A DNA stretch of 9,675 bases, from the NCBI GenBank assembly GCA_038745295.1, contig JBCDLN010000152.1:1-9675 (forward strand), written 5' to 3'. This DNA comes from Acuticoccus sp038745295 (GTDB taxonomy: Bacteria > Pseudomonadota > Alphaproteobacteria > Rhizobiales > Amorphaceae). A program made the translations under genes and the position numbers. Positions 1 to 5,713 of this stretch are shown here, piece after piece (the first letter of the stretch is position 1; every line of letters begins with the position of its first letter). The notes beneath the pieces are model-generated. The model did not search any database. It was not told where the DNA came from and saw only the letters and a list, made by a program, of their open reading frames with translations.

Positions 1-1
1 A

Positions 2-439
2 GCAGCAAAGCTCCAAACCCCTGGCCGATACCAGATCGAGGCCGCGATCCAATCGGTGCACTGCGACCGCAAACGCACCGGGCGCACCCAGTGGAGCGCC
101 GTTGCAGCACTTCATGACGCACTTTCGTCACTTTCGCCATCAACTGGGGCTGCTGTGGCCCGTGCGGCCGCCTATGGCGAAGCCTTCGGCGCGGAAAAAG
201 GCCTCGCCATCTTGGATGAGATCCCATCGTCGCGTGTATCGTTTTACCAACCCTACTGGGCAGTTCGCGCGAGCCTTACTGCCCGGGGCGGCAACGGTGA
301 CGGAGTGGCTCTCGCCAAAGCCATCGCACTGGAGCGTGACGCAGGGGTCAAACGCCACCTTGCCGCGCTCAGTGGCCCCATCGACGCGGGCAATCAAGCG
401 ACTGACGAACCGCCCGGGCCAGGTCCCCATCGGTTTTAA
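2..439 (+). CDS. ECF42-type RNA polymerase sigma factor, C-terminal part (partial)
   Basis: Only the last 145 or so codons are present; the frame is open to the left edge, so the sigma-2 and sigma-4 regions lie outside the window. The first codons read PGRYQIEAAIQSVHCD, followed by a short basic stretch, then QWSAVAALHDALSSLSPS and later FYQPYWAVRASL. This matches the helical, TPR-like C-terminal extension (DUF6596) of ECF42 sigma factors, where the typical pattern is LGRYQLQAAIAAVH, a W..I..LYD.L....PSP segment, and Y.PY.A.RA.L. In the family this extension is needed for sigma activity. The ATG/GTG-initiated version starting at 56 (GTG) is not a real start, because homology continues upstream of it. 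Such genes usually sit beside YCII/DGPF-domain proteins, which would be off the left edge. Assignment rests on pattern recognition of the extension only. Confidence 0.8.
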   Translation, partial: AAKLQTPGRYQIEAAIQSVHCDRKRTGRTQWSAVAALHDALSSLSPSTGAAVARAAAYGEAFGAEKGLAILDEIPSSRVSFYQPYWAVRASLTARGGNGDGVALAKAIALERDAGVKRHLAALSGPIDAGNQATDEPPGPGPHRF

Positions 440-492
440 TGCGCGAGACTGTTTCTCCTCATGGCAGAAGCCCCTAAGGAGCCTCACCGAAC

Positions 493-511
493 GGGCGTCA
501 CCATCACGCCC
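493..511 (+). other. Small hairpin between sigma factor and methyltransferase genes
   Basis: GGGCGT (493-498) and ACGCCC (506-511) are perfectly complementary around a 7-base loop. It lies about 50 bases after the sigma-factor stop and 35 before the methyltransferase start. No T-run follows, so it is not a convincing intrinsic terminator. It could be an attenuating leader structure or chance in GC-rich DNA. Confidence 0.25.
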
Positions 512-546
512 ATTGACCAAACAGGAACCTTGAGGAACCGGCGATC

Positions 547-1380
547 ATGCTCACGCGGGCTCAACGACGCACACTTTCGTTCGGGTTGCAGACCGTGCTG
601 GGGCTCCAAAAGCGGGGGTTTTTCATCCCACTCAGAACAGCGCCTGCCGCGTCCGCCTGGGCCGGACGGGACTACAGCGCTCTGCGGGCCCATTTTGACG
701 CCCACCGCGAGACCTTTAAGGGCTTTTTGAGCAAGATCGATGCGCTGCGAGATGATCTTGTCGTGCTGAAAGGCCCGCCACCTGAGCCGCGCTTTAACCA
801 AACCTGGTGCCCGCGACTTGATGCGGCCGCACTCTATTCTTTGGTGCGATCGCAAAAGCCCGCACAAGTTATTGAGGTGGGCTCTGGCCATTCCACCCGC
901 TTTTTCGCGCGGGCTGTGCGGGACGGCGCACTCAAGACCAAGATCACAGCCATTGACCCGCAACCGCGCGCGGACCTTAAGGGGCTGCCGATCGCGCTCC
1001 ACCAGAAAACACTGCAGGATTGTGACCTTGGCCTCTTTCAAGGCCTTCGCGCAGGCGACGTCCTCTTTGTGGATTCAAGTCATGTCTTGATGCCGGGCAC
1101 GGACGTGGACCTCATCATCAATCACGTCATCCCCCACCTGCCGAAGGGTGTTGTGGTCGGCTTTCATGACATTTTTTTGCCTGCACCCTACCCCGCCGCT
1201 TGGCCGTTTACCGTCTACAACGAGCAGAACGCTGTGGCCCCGCTCATGCGCCACGCGCATCTTCTGTTCGCCAGCGCTTTTGTGGTCGGCGAAATGGGCG
1301 AAGCGTTGGCGGGTTCGTGGATTGGCCAGCAGCCGCTCGAAGAGGGGGCGCGGGAGAGCCTATTGCTCATGGAGCTTTAG
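547..1380 (+). CDS. Class I SAM-dependent methyltransferase (Methyltransf_24-like)
   Basis: A 277-residue protein with the Rossmann-type methyltransferase core. Motif I is VIEVGSGHSTRFF (residues 108-120), the SAM-binding loop. The next strand is ITAIDPQP (133-140), whose acidic residue would hold the ribose hydroxyls. DVLFVDSSHV (171-180) is the motif IV region and VVVGFHDIFLP (202-212) the following strand with an FHDI signature. This arrangement is typical of Methyltransf_24 proteins found in surface polysaccharide or small-molecule modification; the substrate cannot be read from sequence. The first 85 residues form a helical N-terminal region without recognised motifs. Start: ATG with GAGGA about ten bases upstream. 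It lies 107 bases after the sigma factor and could be co-transcribed with it. It is convergent with the coiled-coil gene. The fold is confident, the function is not. Confidence 0.8.
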   Translation: MLTRAQRRTLSFGLQTVLGLQKRGFFIPLRTAPAASAWAGRDYSALRAHFDAHRETFKGFLSKIDALRDDLVVLKGPPPEPRFNQTWCPRLDAAALYSLVRSQKPAQVIEVGSGHSTRFFARAVRDGALKTKITAIDPQPRADLKGLPIALHQKTLQDCDLGLFQGLRAGDVLFVDSSHVLMPGTDVDLIINHVIPHLPKGVVVGFHDIFLPAPYPAAWPFTVYNEQNAVAPLMRHAHLLFASAFVVGEMGEALAGSWIGQQPLEEGARESLLLMEL

Positions 1381-1491
1381 AGCGGCGGACGCATGTCACA
1401 ACGTCGGACGCGGGTTGGCGCGTTTACCGGCGGGTTTGCCGAGCTCGGCCAATTCGCGGATCAAGTCCCAATGCCGGGTCGTCCGCTGGCT

Positions 1492-2970
1492 TCACTTTTC
1501 AGAAGGCGCGGCAATGCGCAGCGGCCGGCCGTTCTCAGCATCACGGCTTGCTTTAAAGGCGCGGATTTTTTGCGCCAACGTTGGCTCCTGGGGCGTGTCA
1601 GCCTCGTCAGCGGCCGCCAAAAAGCGCTCGGCGACCGCGCGAATGGCAGACTTTAGCGCCGCCACATCGTCAGGGCTTGCAAGAAGGTTTTCTCCAGCAG
1701 AGGACAATCGGCCAAGCTCTTCCTTCAGCTCAGCGATTTCGCCCTGGGCAGCACTCAGCTCCTCAGCAACCGCCTCGCGACTGGGGTCAGACTTTTGGGT
1801 TGTGGCAGCACTCAACGCGGCTTCAGCTTCTGTCCTTCCGGCCTCGGCTTTGCTGAGGTCTGCTTCGAGAGACGCAATGCGCGAACGCAGCTGCGCCGTT
1901 TCGCCAGACTGGGGGTCAGCGCCCCCATCGAGTTTGGCTTCCGCAGCTTGTGCCCGCGCCAGCACCTTCTTGAGCTGGGCGCTGCGCAGCTTCAATTCTT
2001 CCTCGCTCTTCAAAAGTGCCTGGTTGCGCAACTCAAGCAGCGCCTCCGCCTTTTCCAAAGCGACCCGGGCATCTTGCTCGCGCCGTTCGGCCGCGGCTGT
2101 GCGCCCCTTCATGGCGTCCGCTTCGTAGGCCAGCTTGGACAGCGCCTCATTGGCGGCAGTCTCTCGGGTTTGGGCTGCCTCAACGGTCGTGCCTTGATCA
2201 GCCGCCGACGCGAGCTGGCTTTTCAAAGACTGGATGGTGCTGTCACGCTCAGAAAGGGATGCGGTGAGCGCGTCAATGCTGCTTTGACTTTGCGACAGAA
2301 CAGCCTCCACCCCACCCATCCGTTCGGCAGTGGCGGACAGGTTCGTCACATTGGCTTCAAGCTGCGCCACCTTGTCGGCAAGGGTTGCGCTTTTTGCCCG
2401 CTCCGCCTCCACGGCCGCACGGGCAGTATCGCGTTCTGAAGCAAGCCTTTCCATCGCCTCGCGGGTGCTCCCGGCACCCTCCTTTGCCTCACCGGCCGCG
2501 GTGGCAAGCGCAGCGGCTTCGGCCGATGTTTGTCTCAGCTCTTGGCGCAAATCATCAAGCTCTGCCTCAAGCGTGTCGACGCGGGCAGCATCGGCGCGAA
2601 GCGCGTCAAGCTCATCGGGTGCGACAGCAGATTGCTCGCCAGCCTCGGCCGCGCCGTCTTCCAGGGCTTTGAGCTTTTGCGTGGCGATATCCAGTGCGCG
2701 CTCAGCCTCCTTGAGGCGGAGCGCCCCCTCAAGCTGTCGCTGGACTTCAGCTTGGGCGTCGCTGAGCTTTTCTTCCAGCGCTGCAACCTCAACGGCATGG
2801 GTGGCCCGCAGCACATCCCGCTCGGCCTCGACTGTCTCCACAGAGACTTCAGGCGTCCGCCGACTGGGTTTTGACTTCCCCGAACGGGTCGCCAGCACAA
2901 GAAGGAGAACAAAAACCACCGCAAGGCCAATGACCACGGTGGGCAAATTGACAGATTCTGGCAGCGTCAT
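1492..2970 (-). CDS. Membrane-anchored coiled-coil protein of unknown function
   Basis: A 492-residue protein. After a short N-terminus there is one hydrophobic helix (about residues 9-27, PTVVIGLAVVFVLLLVLA), followed at once by a basic patch (RSGKSKPSRR). This predicts a short periplasmic N-terminus and a cytoplasmic body. Residues about 45-440 are Ala/Glu/Leu/Arg-rich heptad-like sequence (for example LEAELDDLRQELRQ and LRSRIASLEADLSKAEA), so a long coiled coil. The tail (about 440-492, with VAALKSAIRAVAERFLAAADEAD then LAQKIRAFKASRDAENGRPL) looks less repetitive and may be a small conserved end domain. The layout recalls RmuC, EzrA or ZipA-like scaffolds, but I see no nuclease or FtsZ-binding domain, so I name no function. 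The start ATG has only a weak GGGA about 12 bases upstream. The frame stays open for 31 codons past the TGA stop (see findings). Confidence 0.85.
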   Translation of the reverse strand: MTLPESVNLPTVVIGLAVVFVLLLVLATRSGKSKPSRRTPEVSVETVEAERDVLRATHAVEVAALEEKLSDAQAEVQRQLEGALRLKEAERALDIATQKLKALEDGAAEAGEQSAVAPDELDALRADAARVDTLEAELDDLRQELRQTSAEAAALATAAGEAKEGAGSTREAMERLASERDTARAAVEAERAKSATLADKVAQLEANVTNLSATAERMGGVEAVLSQSQSSIDALTASLSERDSTIQSLKSQLASAADQGTTVEAAQTRETAANEALSKLAYEADAMKGRTAAAERREQDARVALEKAEALLELRNQALLKSEEELKLRSAQLKKVLARAQAAEAKLDGGADPQSGETAQLRSRIASLEADLSKAEAGRTEAEAALSAATTQKSDPSREAVAEELSAAQGEIAELKEELGRLSSAGENLLASPDDVAALKSAIRAVAERFLAAADEADTPQEPTLAQKIRAFKASRDAENGRPLRIAAPSEK

Positions 2971-3294
2971 CCGTCTGATTTTCCCATCGGCAAAAGAGGA
3001 GGTCGTGGAACCCCAGTAGCACTTTCTTCGGGCGTCCTGGAGAGGGGCGCCCGCGCGACAGGGAAAGAAGCCGTTATGCCCGATGTGAGCCCGATGAGAC
3101 TTTACGCGGTTCCATCAGGCGGGCCGATGGCGCCCTCCCGCGGTGTCCTTAGCCAACCACTCACCGTGCTGTCACGCCCGGTGCGCCGGCAAAGTGGACT
3201 TCCCCCGCTGGAAAGTGAGCGTCTTAGCGCTGGGGTAGATGGCGAGACACTGCCATCGAGCCTCGCGCCCCGACCGCGGCTTGGGGCAAAGCCT
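2971..3294. other. 324-base gap without a convincing gene; contains three hairpins
   Basis: This lies between the eipA stop and the coiled-coil start, both on the - strand. It holds an 8-bp hairpin GGGCGTCC (3030-3037) / GGGCGCCC (3045-3052), with one G-T wobble when read on +. A second is GATGGC (3238-3243) / GCCATC (3252-3257). A third is GCCCC (3267-3271) / GGGGC (3283-3287), directly after the eipA stop and possibly a factor-dependent terminator. None is followed by a T-run. Open frames here are short or are shadows. I looked for RNase P, SRP, tmRNA and tRNA signatures and saw none. It presumably carries the coiled-coil gene's promoter, but I cannot place one. Confidence 0.5.
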
Positions 3295-3879
3295 TTAAAA
3301 CGGGTTCCAGGTGGGCTCGGGCGTAAACTTCAAATAGCCAAGGCTCACGCCGAGGCGGGCACCGACGCCAGTGCGCACAGGCACAAGATACGACTCGTGC
3401 GCTGCCATCATCGTCATGGAGACCCCGCCCACGATATAGGCCGAACCGTCCACCCCGGTGAACCTTTGCATCAAAGTTGCGGATGAGGGGACGTTATAGA
3501 CCAGCATCATCACCCGGCTGCCGGAACCGCCAAAGTCCCAACCGAAGGATGGCCCCTGCCAAAACACAGGTTCCGGGTTCTGCCCGGCAATTTGGAGGAC
3601 ACCTTCGCCATAGCGCAGACCCCCAAAGAGCGCACCCGCCCCTTCTTCCCCAAGGATATAGCCATTGGGCTGACCAAAGACGGAAAAGGCTTGTTGGAGA
3701 ACGCTCGCAAGCCCGGCCGACGTGTTGCCGAAAAAGGCGTGGCCTGTTTCGAGCAGCTCTTCGGTGGTGTAACCGCTGCCCGGCTGGGCAGGCGTCAGCT
3801 CACCGCTGAGGCTGTTGGCGGCGGGCGCCGCGAAAGAGAGACTAACCGCAAGGGCAGCGGCTTGAACGAAACGCAGCAT
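3295..3879 (-). CDS. eipA: Periplasmic envelope-integrity protein EipA (DUF1134)
   Basis: A 194-residue protein of the DUF1134 family. Residues 1-21 form a Sec signal peptide (hydrophobic AAALAVSLSF core, cleavage likely near APAA|NS), so the mature protein is periplasmic. Family hallmarks follow in order: GYILGEEGAGALFGGLRYGEG (73-93, small barrel start), WQGPSFGWDFGGSGSRVMMLVYN (107-129), GVDGSAYIVGGV (142-153), and the C-terminal VGARLGVSLGYLKF (172-185) ending in WNPF. Length and start fit the family. In Brucella abortus EipA is needed for envelope stress resistance and virulence, and its gene is directly activated by CtrA. Here it is divergent from chpT across 84 bases, with ctrA next, the same neighbourhood as in Brucella. 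No consensus CtrA box is visible just upstream. Its biochemical activity is unknown. Confidence 0.93.
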   Translation of the reverse strand: MLRFVQAAALAVSLSFAAPAANSLSGELTPAQPGSGYTTEELLETGHAFFGNTSAGLASVLQQAFSVFGQPNGYILGEEGAGALFGGLRYGEGVLQIAGQNPEPVFWQGPSFGWDFGGSGSRVMMLVYNVPSSATLMQRFTGVDGSAYIVGGVSMTMMAAHESYLVPVRTGVGARLGVSLGYLKFTPEPTWNPF

Positions 3880-3963
3880 GGGACACCTTTACAATGCGCC
3901 TTCCCATCCCGGCGGGCGCGTGCAACGGTCCCTCCATTGAGGGCGCCGGGATATGGATGAGTG
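3880..3963. promoter_or_regulatory. Divergent eipA-chpT intergenic control region
   Basis: These 84 GC-rich bases must hold the signals for both divergent genes. There is a 5-bp inverted repeat CCCTC (3930-3934) CATT GAGGG (3939-3943), and GTAAAGGTG lies just before the eipA start as a weak Shine-Dalgarno. No TTAA-N7-TTAA CtrA box and no GANTC site occur here. I cannot place -35/-10 elements with confidence. Confidence 0.45.
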
Positions 3964-4566
3964 ATGACGAGCGACTTGGATCTTGCGAGCCTTCTCGCGT
4001 CGCGCCTGTGTCATGATGTTGTGGGGCCCGTCGGCGCGATCCAAAACGGGCTCGAACTCATTGCCGAAGATGACTCCATGGCCGAGATGGCGATGGACCT
4101 CATCAAAAAGAGCGCTGCGCAGGCAACGGCGAAGCTCCAGTATGCGCGGATGGCCTATGGGGCGGCGGGCGGAGCGGACGTCCTTGATCCTGGCGAGGCG
4201 GGACGGTTGACCGAAGGCATGTTTTCCGGCGAGCGGGCGACGCTGGACTGGCGCTTTGCCGGACCGCCCACCGACCGCAACACCGTGAAGCTTGCGATGC
4301 TGATGGCAACGTTTGCGCTTGCAGCGGTCCCGCGCGGCGGCGATATCACTGTCGAGCATGATGACACCGGATGCATCAGCGTGCGCGCTTCGGGAAACCC
4401 TGCCCGCGTCCCGCCCTTTACTGACTTGATGACGATGGGTGGGGAGGCGACCGACCCCCGTGCCGTTCAGGCCATGCTGATGGCTCGCCTTGCCGCAGCG
4501 TCCGGCGCAACGATTGTGGTTGAGGCGGATGACAGCGCTTTCGTGGCGCGCACAACAAAGAGCTGA
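3964..4566 (+). CDS. chpT: Histidine phosphotransferase ChpT
   Basis: ChpT carries phosphate from the receiver domain of the hybrid kinase CckA to CtrA (and CpdR) in the alphaproteobacterial cell-cycle phosphorelay. It resembles a dimeric histidine kinase without ATPase activity. The N-terminal helix LLASRLCHDVVGPVGAIQNG contains the phosphorylatable His (H17) in the family motif SRLCHD, followed by G-P-V-G-A-I-x-N-G. A second helix (about 35-60) completes the four-helix-bundle half. Residues about 75-200 form the degenerate CA-like domain (HPTransfase family) with no N, G1 or G2 ATP-binding boxes. About 200 residues is a normal length. I chose the ATG; a GTG lies one codon upstream (3961), and neither has a strong Shine-Dalgarno. 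The gene converges on ctrA 88 bases away, which supports the assignment. Confidence 0.93.
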   Translation: MTSDLDLASLLASRLCHDVVGPVGAIQNGLELIAEDDSMAEMAMDLIKKSAAQATAKLQYARMAYGAAGGADVLDPGEAGRLTEGMFSGERATLDWRFAGPPTDRNTVKLAMLMATFALAAVPRGGDITVEHDDTGCISVRASGNPARVPPFTDLMTMGGEATDPRAVQAMLMARLAAASGATIVVEADDSAFVARTTKS

Positions 4567-4636
4567 GCGGCGCACCAACGGCACACCGCCCCACTCAACC
4601 TCAAGCACAGCCTCAGCGGGCGCGTTGCCCAATCGA

Positions 4637-4649
4637 GCGGCCTTGCCGC
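4637..4649. terminator. Possible hairpin between convergent chpT and ctrA
   Basis: GCGGC (4637-4641), a CTT loop, then GCCGC (4645-4649) forms a compact GC hairpin just beyond the ctrA stop, between the two convergent genes. The position suits a bidirectional terminator, but no T-run flanks it on either side, so confidence is low. Confidence 0.3.
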
Positions 4650-4654
4650 GCGCT

Positions 4655-5356
4655 CTAGGCGGGCTCGTGGTGACGTTCAGGCTCCGGCTCACGCAGCACA
4701 TAGCCTCGCCCCCAAACCGTCTCGATATAGTTGCGGCCACCTGTTGCTGATGACAGCTTCTTGCGCAGCTTGCAGATGAACACGTCGATGATCTTCAGTT
4801 CAGGCTCATCCATCCCGCCATAAAGATGGTTGAGGAACATCTCCTTGGTGAGCGTTGTGCCTTTGCGCAGCGAAAGAAGCTCCAGCATCTGGTACTCTTT
4901 GCCGGTGAGGTGCACCCGCTGCCCGTCGACGTCGACCGTTTTGGTGTCGAGGTTGACCGCCAGTTCACCGGTGCGGATGACGCTTTCAGCATGCCCCTTG
5001 GAGCGACGGACGATGGCGTTAATCCTGGCCACCAGCTCATCCTTATGGAAGGGCTTGGTGAGGTAGTCGTCCGCGCCAAAGCCGAGGCCGCGGACTTTGT
5101 CTTCAATGTTGCCAAGGCCTGACAGGATCAAAATGGGCGTATCAATCTTTGACACTCTTAACGTGCGCAGCACCTCGTAGCCCGACATATCCGGCAGATT
5201 AATGTCGAGCAGGATGATGTCGTAGTCATAGAGCTTGCCGAGGTCGATGCCTTCTTCACCGAAGCTGGTGGTGTAGACATTGAACCGCTCGGAGTTCAGC
5301 ATGAGCTCGATGCTTTGCGCGGTCGCATTATCGTCTTCGATCAATAGAACGCGCAT
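4655..5356 (-). CDS. ctrA: Cell-cycle response regulator CtrA
   Basis: An OmpR-family DNA-binding response regulator of 233 residues and master cell-cycle regulator in alphaproteobacteria. It controls flagellar, division and methyltransferase genes and, in Caulobacter, replication initiation. The receiver domain (1-118) starts MRVLLIEDDN with acidic D8/D9. The phosphoacceptor is D51 (IILLDINLPDMSGYE), the switch Ser is S79 and the conserved Lys is K101 (DDYLTKPFHKDELVARI). The C-terminal winged helix (about 125-222) includes LTGKEYQMLELL, the helix around IIDVFICKLRKKL, and NYIETVWGRGYVLR, which is near-diagnostic for CtrA. The C-terminus ends in HHEPA. In Caulobacter the terminal Ala-Ala is part of the ClpXP degradation signal; here it is Pro-Ala. 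Start: ATG with GAGAGGAA a few bases upstream. Its phosphodonor gene chpT is adjacent and convergent. Confidence 0.97.
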   Translation of the reverse strand: MRVLLIEDDNATAQSIELMLNSERFNVYTTSFGEEGIDLGKLYDYDIILLDINLPDMSGYEVLRTLRVSKIDTPILILSGLGNIEDKVRGLGFGADDYLTKPFHKDELVARINAIVRRSKGHAESVIRTGELAVNLDTKTVDVDGQRVHLTGKEYQMLELLSLRKGTTLTKEMFLNHLYGGMDEPELKIIDVFICKLRKKLSSATGGRNYIETVWGRGYVLREPEPERHHEPA

Positions 5357-5366
5357 GCGGTTCCTC

Positions 5367-5396
5367 TCACGCTATGTAGCCGGCGCATCGCCGCAT
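5367..5396 (-). other. Possible 9-codon leader mini-ORF upstream of ctrA
   Basis: An ATG at 5396-5394 is preceded by GAGGAA (5406-5401), a good Shine-Dalgarno at about six bases. It opens a short frame, MRRCAGYIA, ending in TGA at 5369-5367. The stop overlaps the start of the ctrA Shine-Dalgarno (GAGAGGAA), and the ctrA ATG follows ten bases later. Translation of this mini-ORF could couple to or interfere with ctrA initiation. It may also be chance; nothing but position supports it. Confidence 0.25.
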
Positions 5397-5544
5397 TCAT
5401 TTCCTCGACTTGCGGGTCACCCCGCCAACACCGAATCAAACGCTTATCCAGTGATACCAAATCGAAGACCCGAAAGGGCTGCGTCTCGACCGCAATCCTC
5501 ATGGAATTGGAATTGCCAACGCCCCGAATCATGAGCGAGAGCGG

Positions 5545-5559
5545 TAAAGACATTCTTAA
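5545..5559. promoter_or_regulatory. Near-consensus CtrA box (TAAA-N7-TTAA)
   Basis: TAAA GACATTC TTAA matches the CtrA consensus TTAA-N7-TTAA at seven of eight fixed positions. It lies about 190 bases upstream of the ctrA start and about 155 upstream of the fliJ-like start. CtrA autoregulation and control of flagellar genes are known in this class, so the position is sensible, but single boxes also arise by chance. Confidence 0.4.
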
Positions 5560-5648
5560 TTGATCCGTGTCGCTCGTTGAGATTCTCGTTATTTCGCCGA
5601 AAGGGACTCTGCGAAGCCGTTAATGGCGATTTCCACTTTGCTGCTGTC

Positions 5649-5666
5649 TTGCGAACCAATTCGCAA
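5649..5666. repeat. 18-bp inverted repeat, possible operator
   Basis: TTGCGAA CCAA TTCGCAA has perfect 7-bp arms around a 4-bp spacer, about 50 bases upstream of the FliJ-like start. The size and symmetry suit a dimeric DNA-binding protein. I do not recognise the half-site as a named operator. Confidence 0.45.
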
Positions 5667-5713
5667 CGCTCAGGCGATACCCTAGGGTTCGTCGAGTTCT
5701 TGGAGGGTTTGTC

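Larger units (their letters stand above)
5357..5713. promoter_or_regulatory. Divergent ctrA-fliJ control region with GANTC sites
   Basis: These 357 bases separate the divergent starts of ctrA and the FliJ-like gene. Four GANTC sites (CcrM methylation and GcrA-linked control in alphaproteobacteria) lie at 5433-5437, 5526-5530, 5581-5585 and 5605-5609. A near-consensus CtrA box, TAAA-N7-TTAA, one mismatch from TTAA-N7-TTAA, lies at 5545-5559. An 18-bp inverted repeat is at 5649-5666 and a 10-bp palindrome ACCCTAGGGT at 5679-5688. In Caulobacter the ctrA promoters carry a GANTC site and CtrA autoregulatory sites, so the general layout fits. I could not place -35/-10 boxes with confidence. Confidence 0.7.

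Noticed and set aside
1148..2128. Long + strand open frame (326 codons) opposite the coiled-coil gene and overlapping the methyltransferase
   Set aside because: Ser/Ala/Arg-rich text typical of an antisense shadow in GC-rich DNA. It overlaps two better-supported genes and shows no domain pattern.
2330..3019. + strand open frame of 229 codons antisense to the coiled-coil gene
   Set aside because: Very Ser/Ala/Arg-rich, the expected mirror of an Ala/Glu/Leu-rich coiled-coil gene; no motif.
3889..4740. - strand open frame of 283 codons covering all of chpT
   Set aside because: chpT is clearly real on the + strand; the opposite frame is His/Arg/Ala-rich without any recognisable motif.
5341..5553. 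70-codon - strand frame in the ctrA leader, overlapping the ctrA start
   Set aside because: No Shine-Dalgarno at its possible starts, several rare-looking codons, lower G/C at third positions than the real genes; the region is better explained as a promoter and leader.
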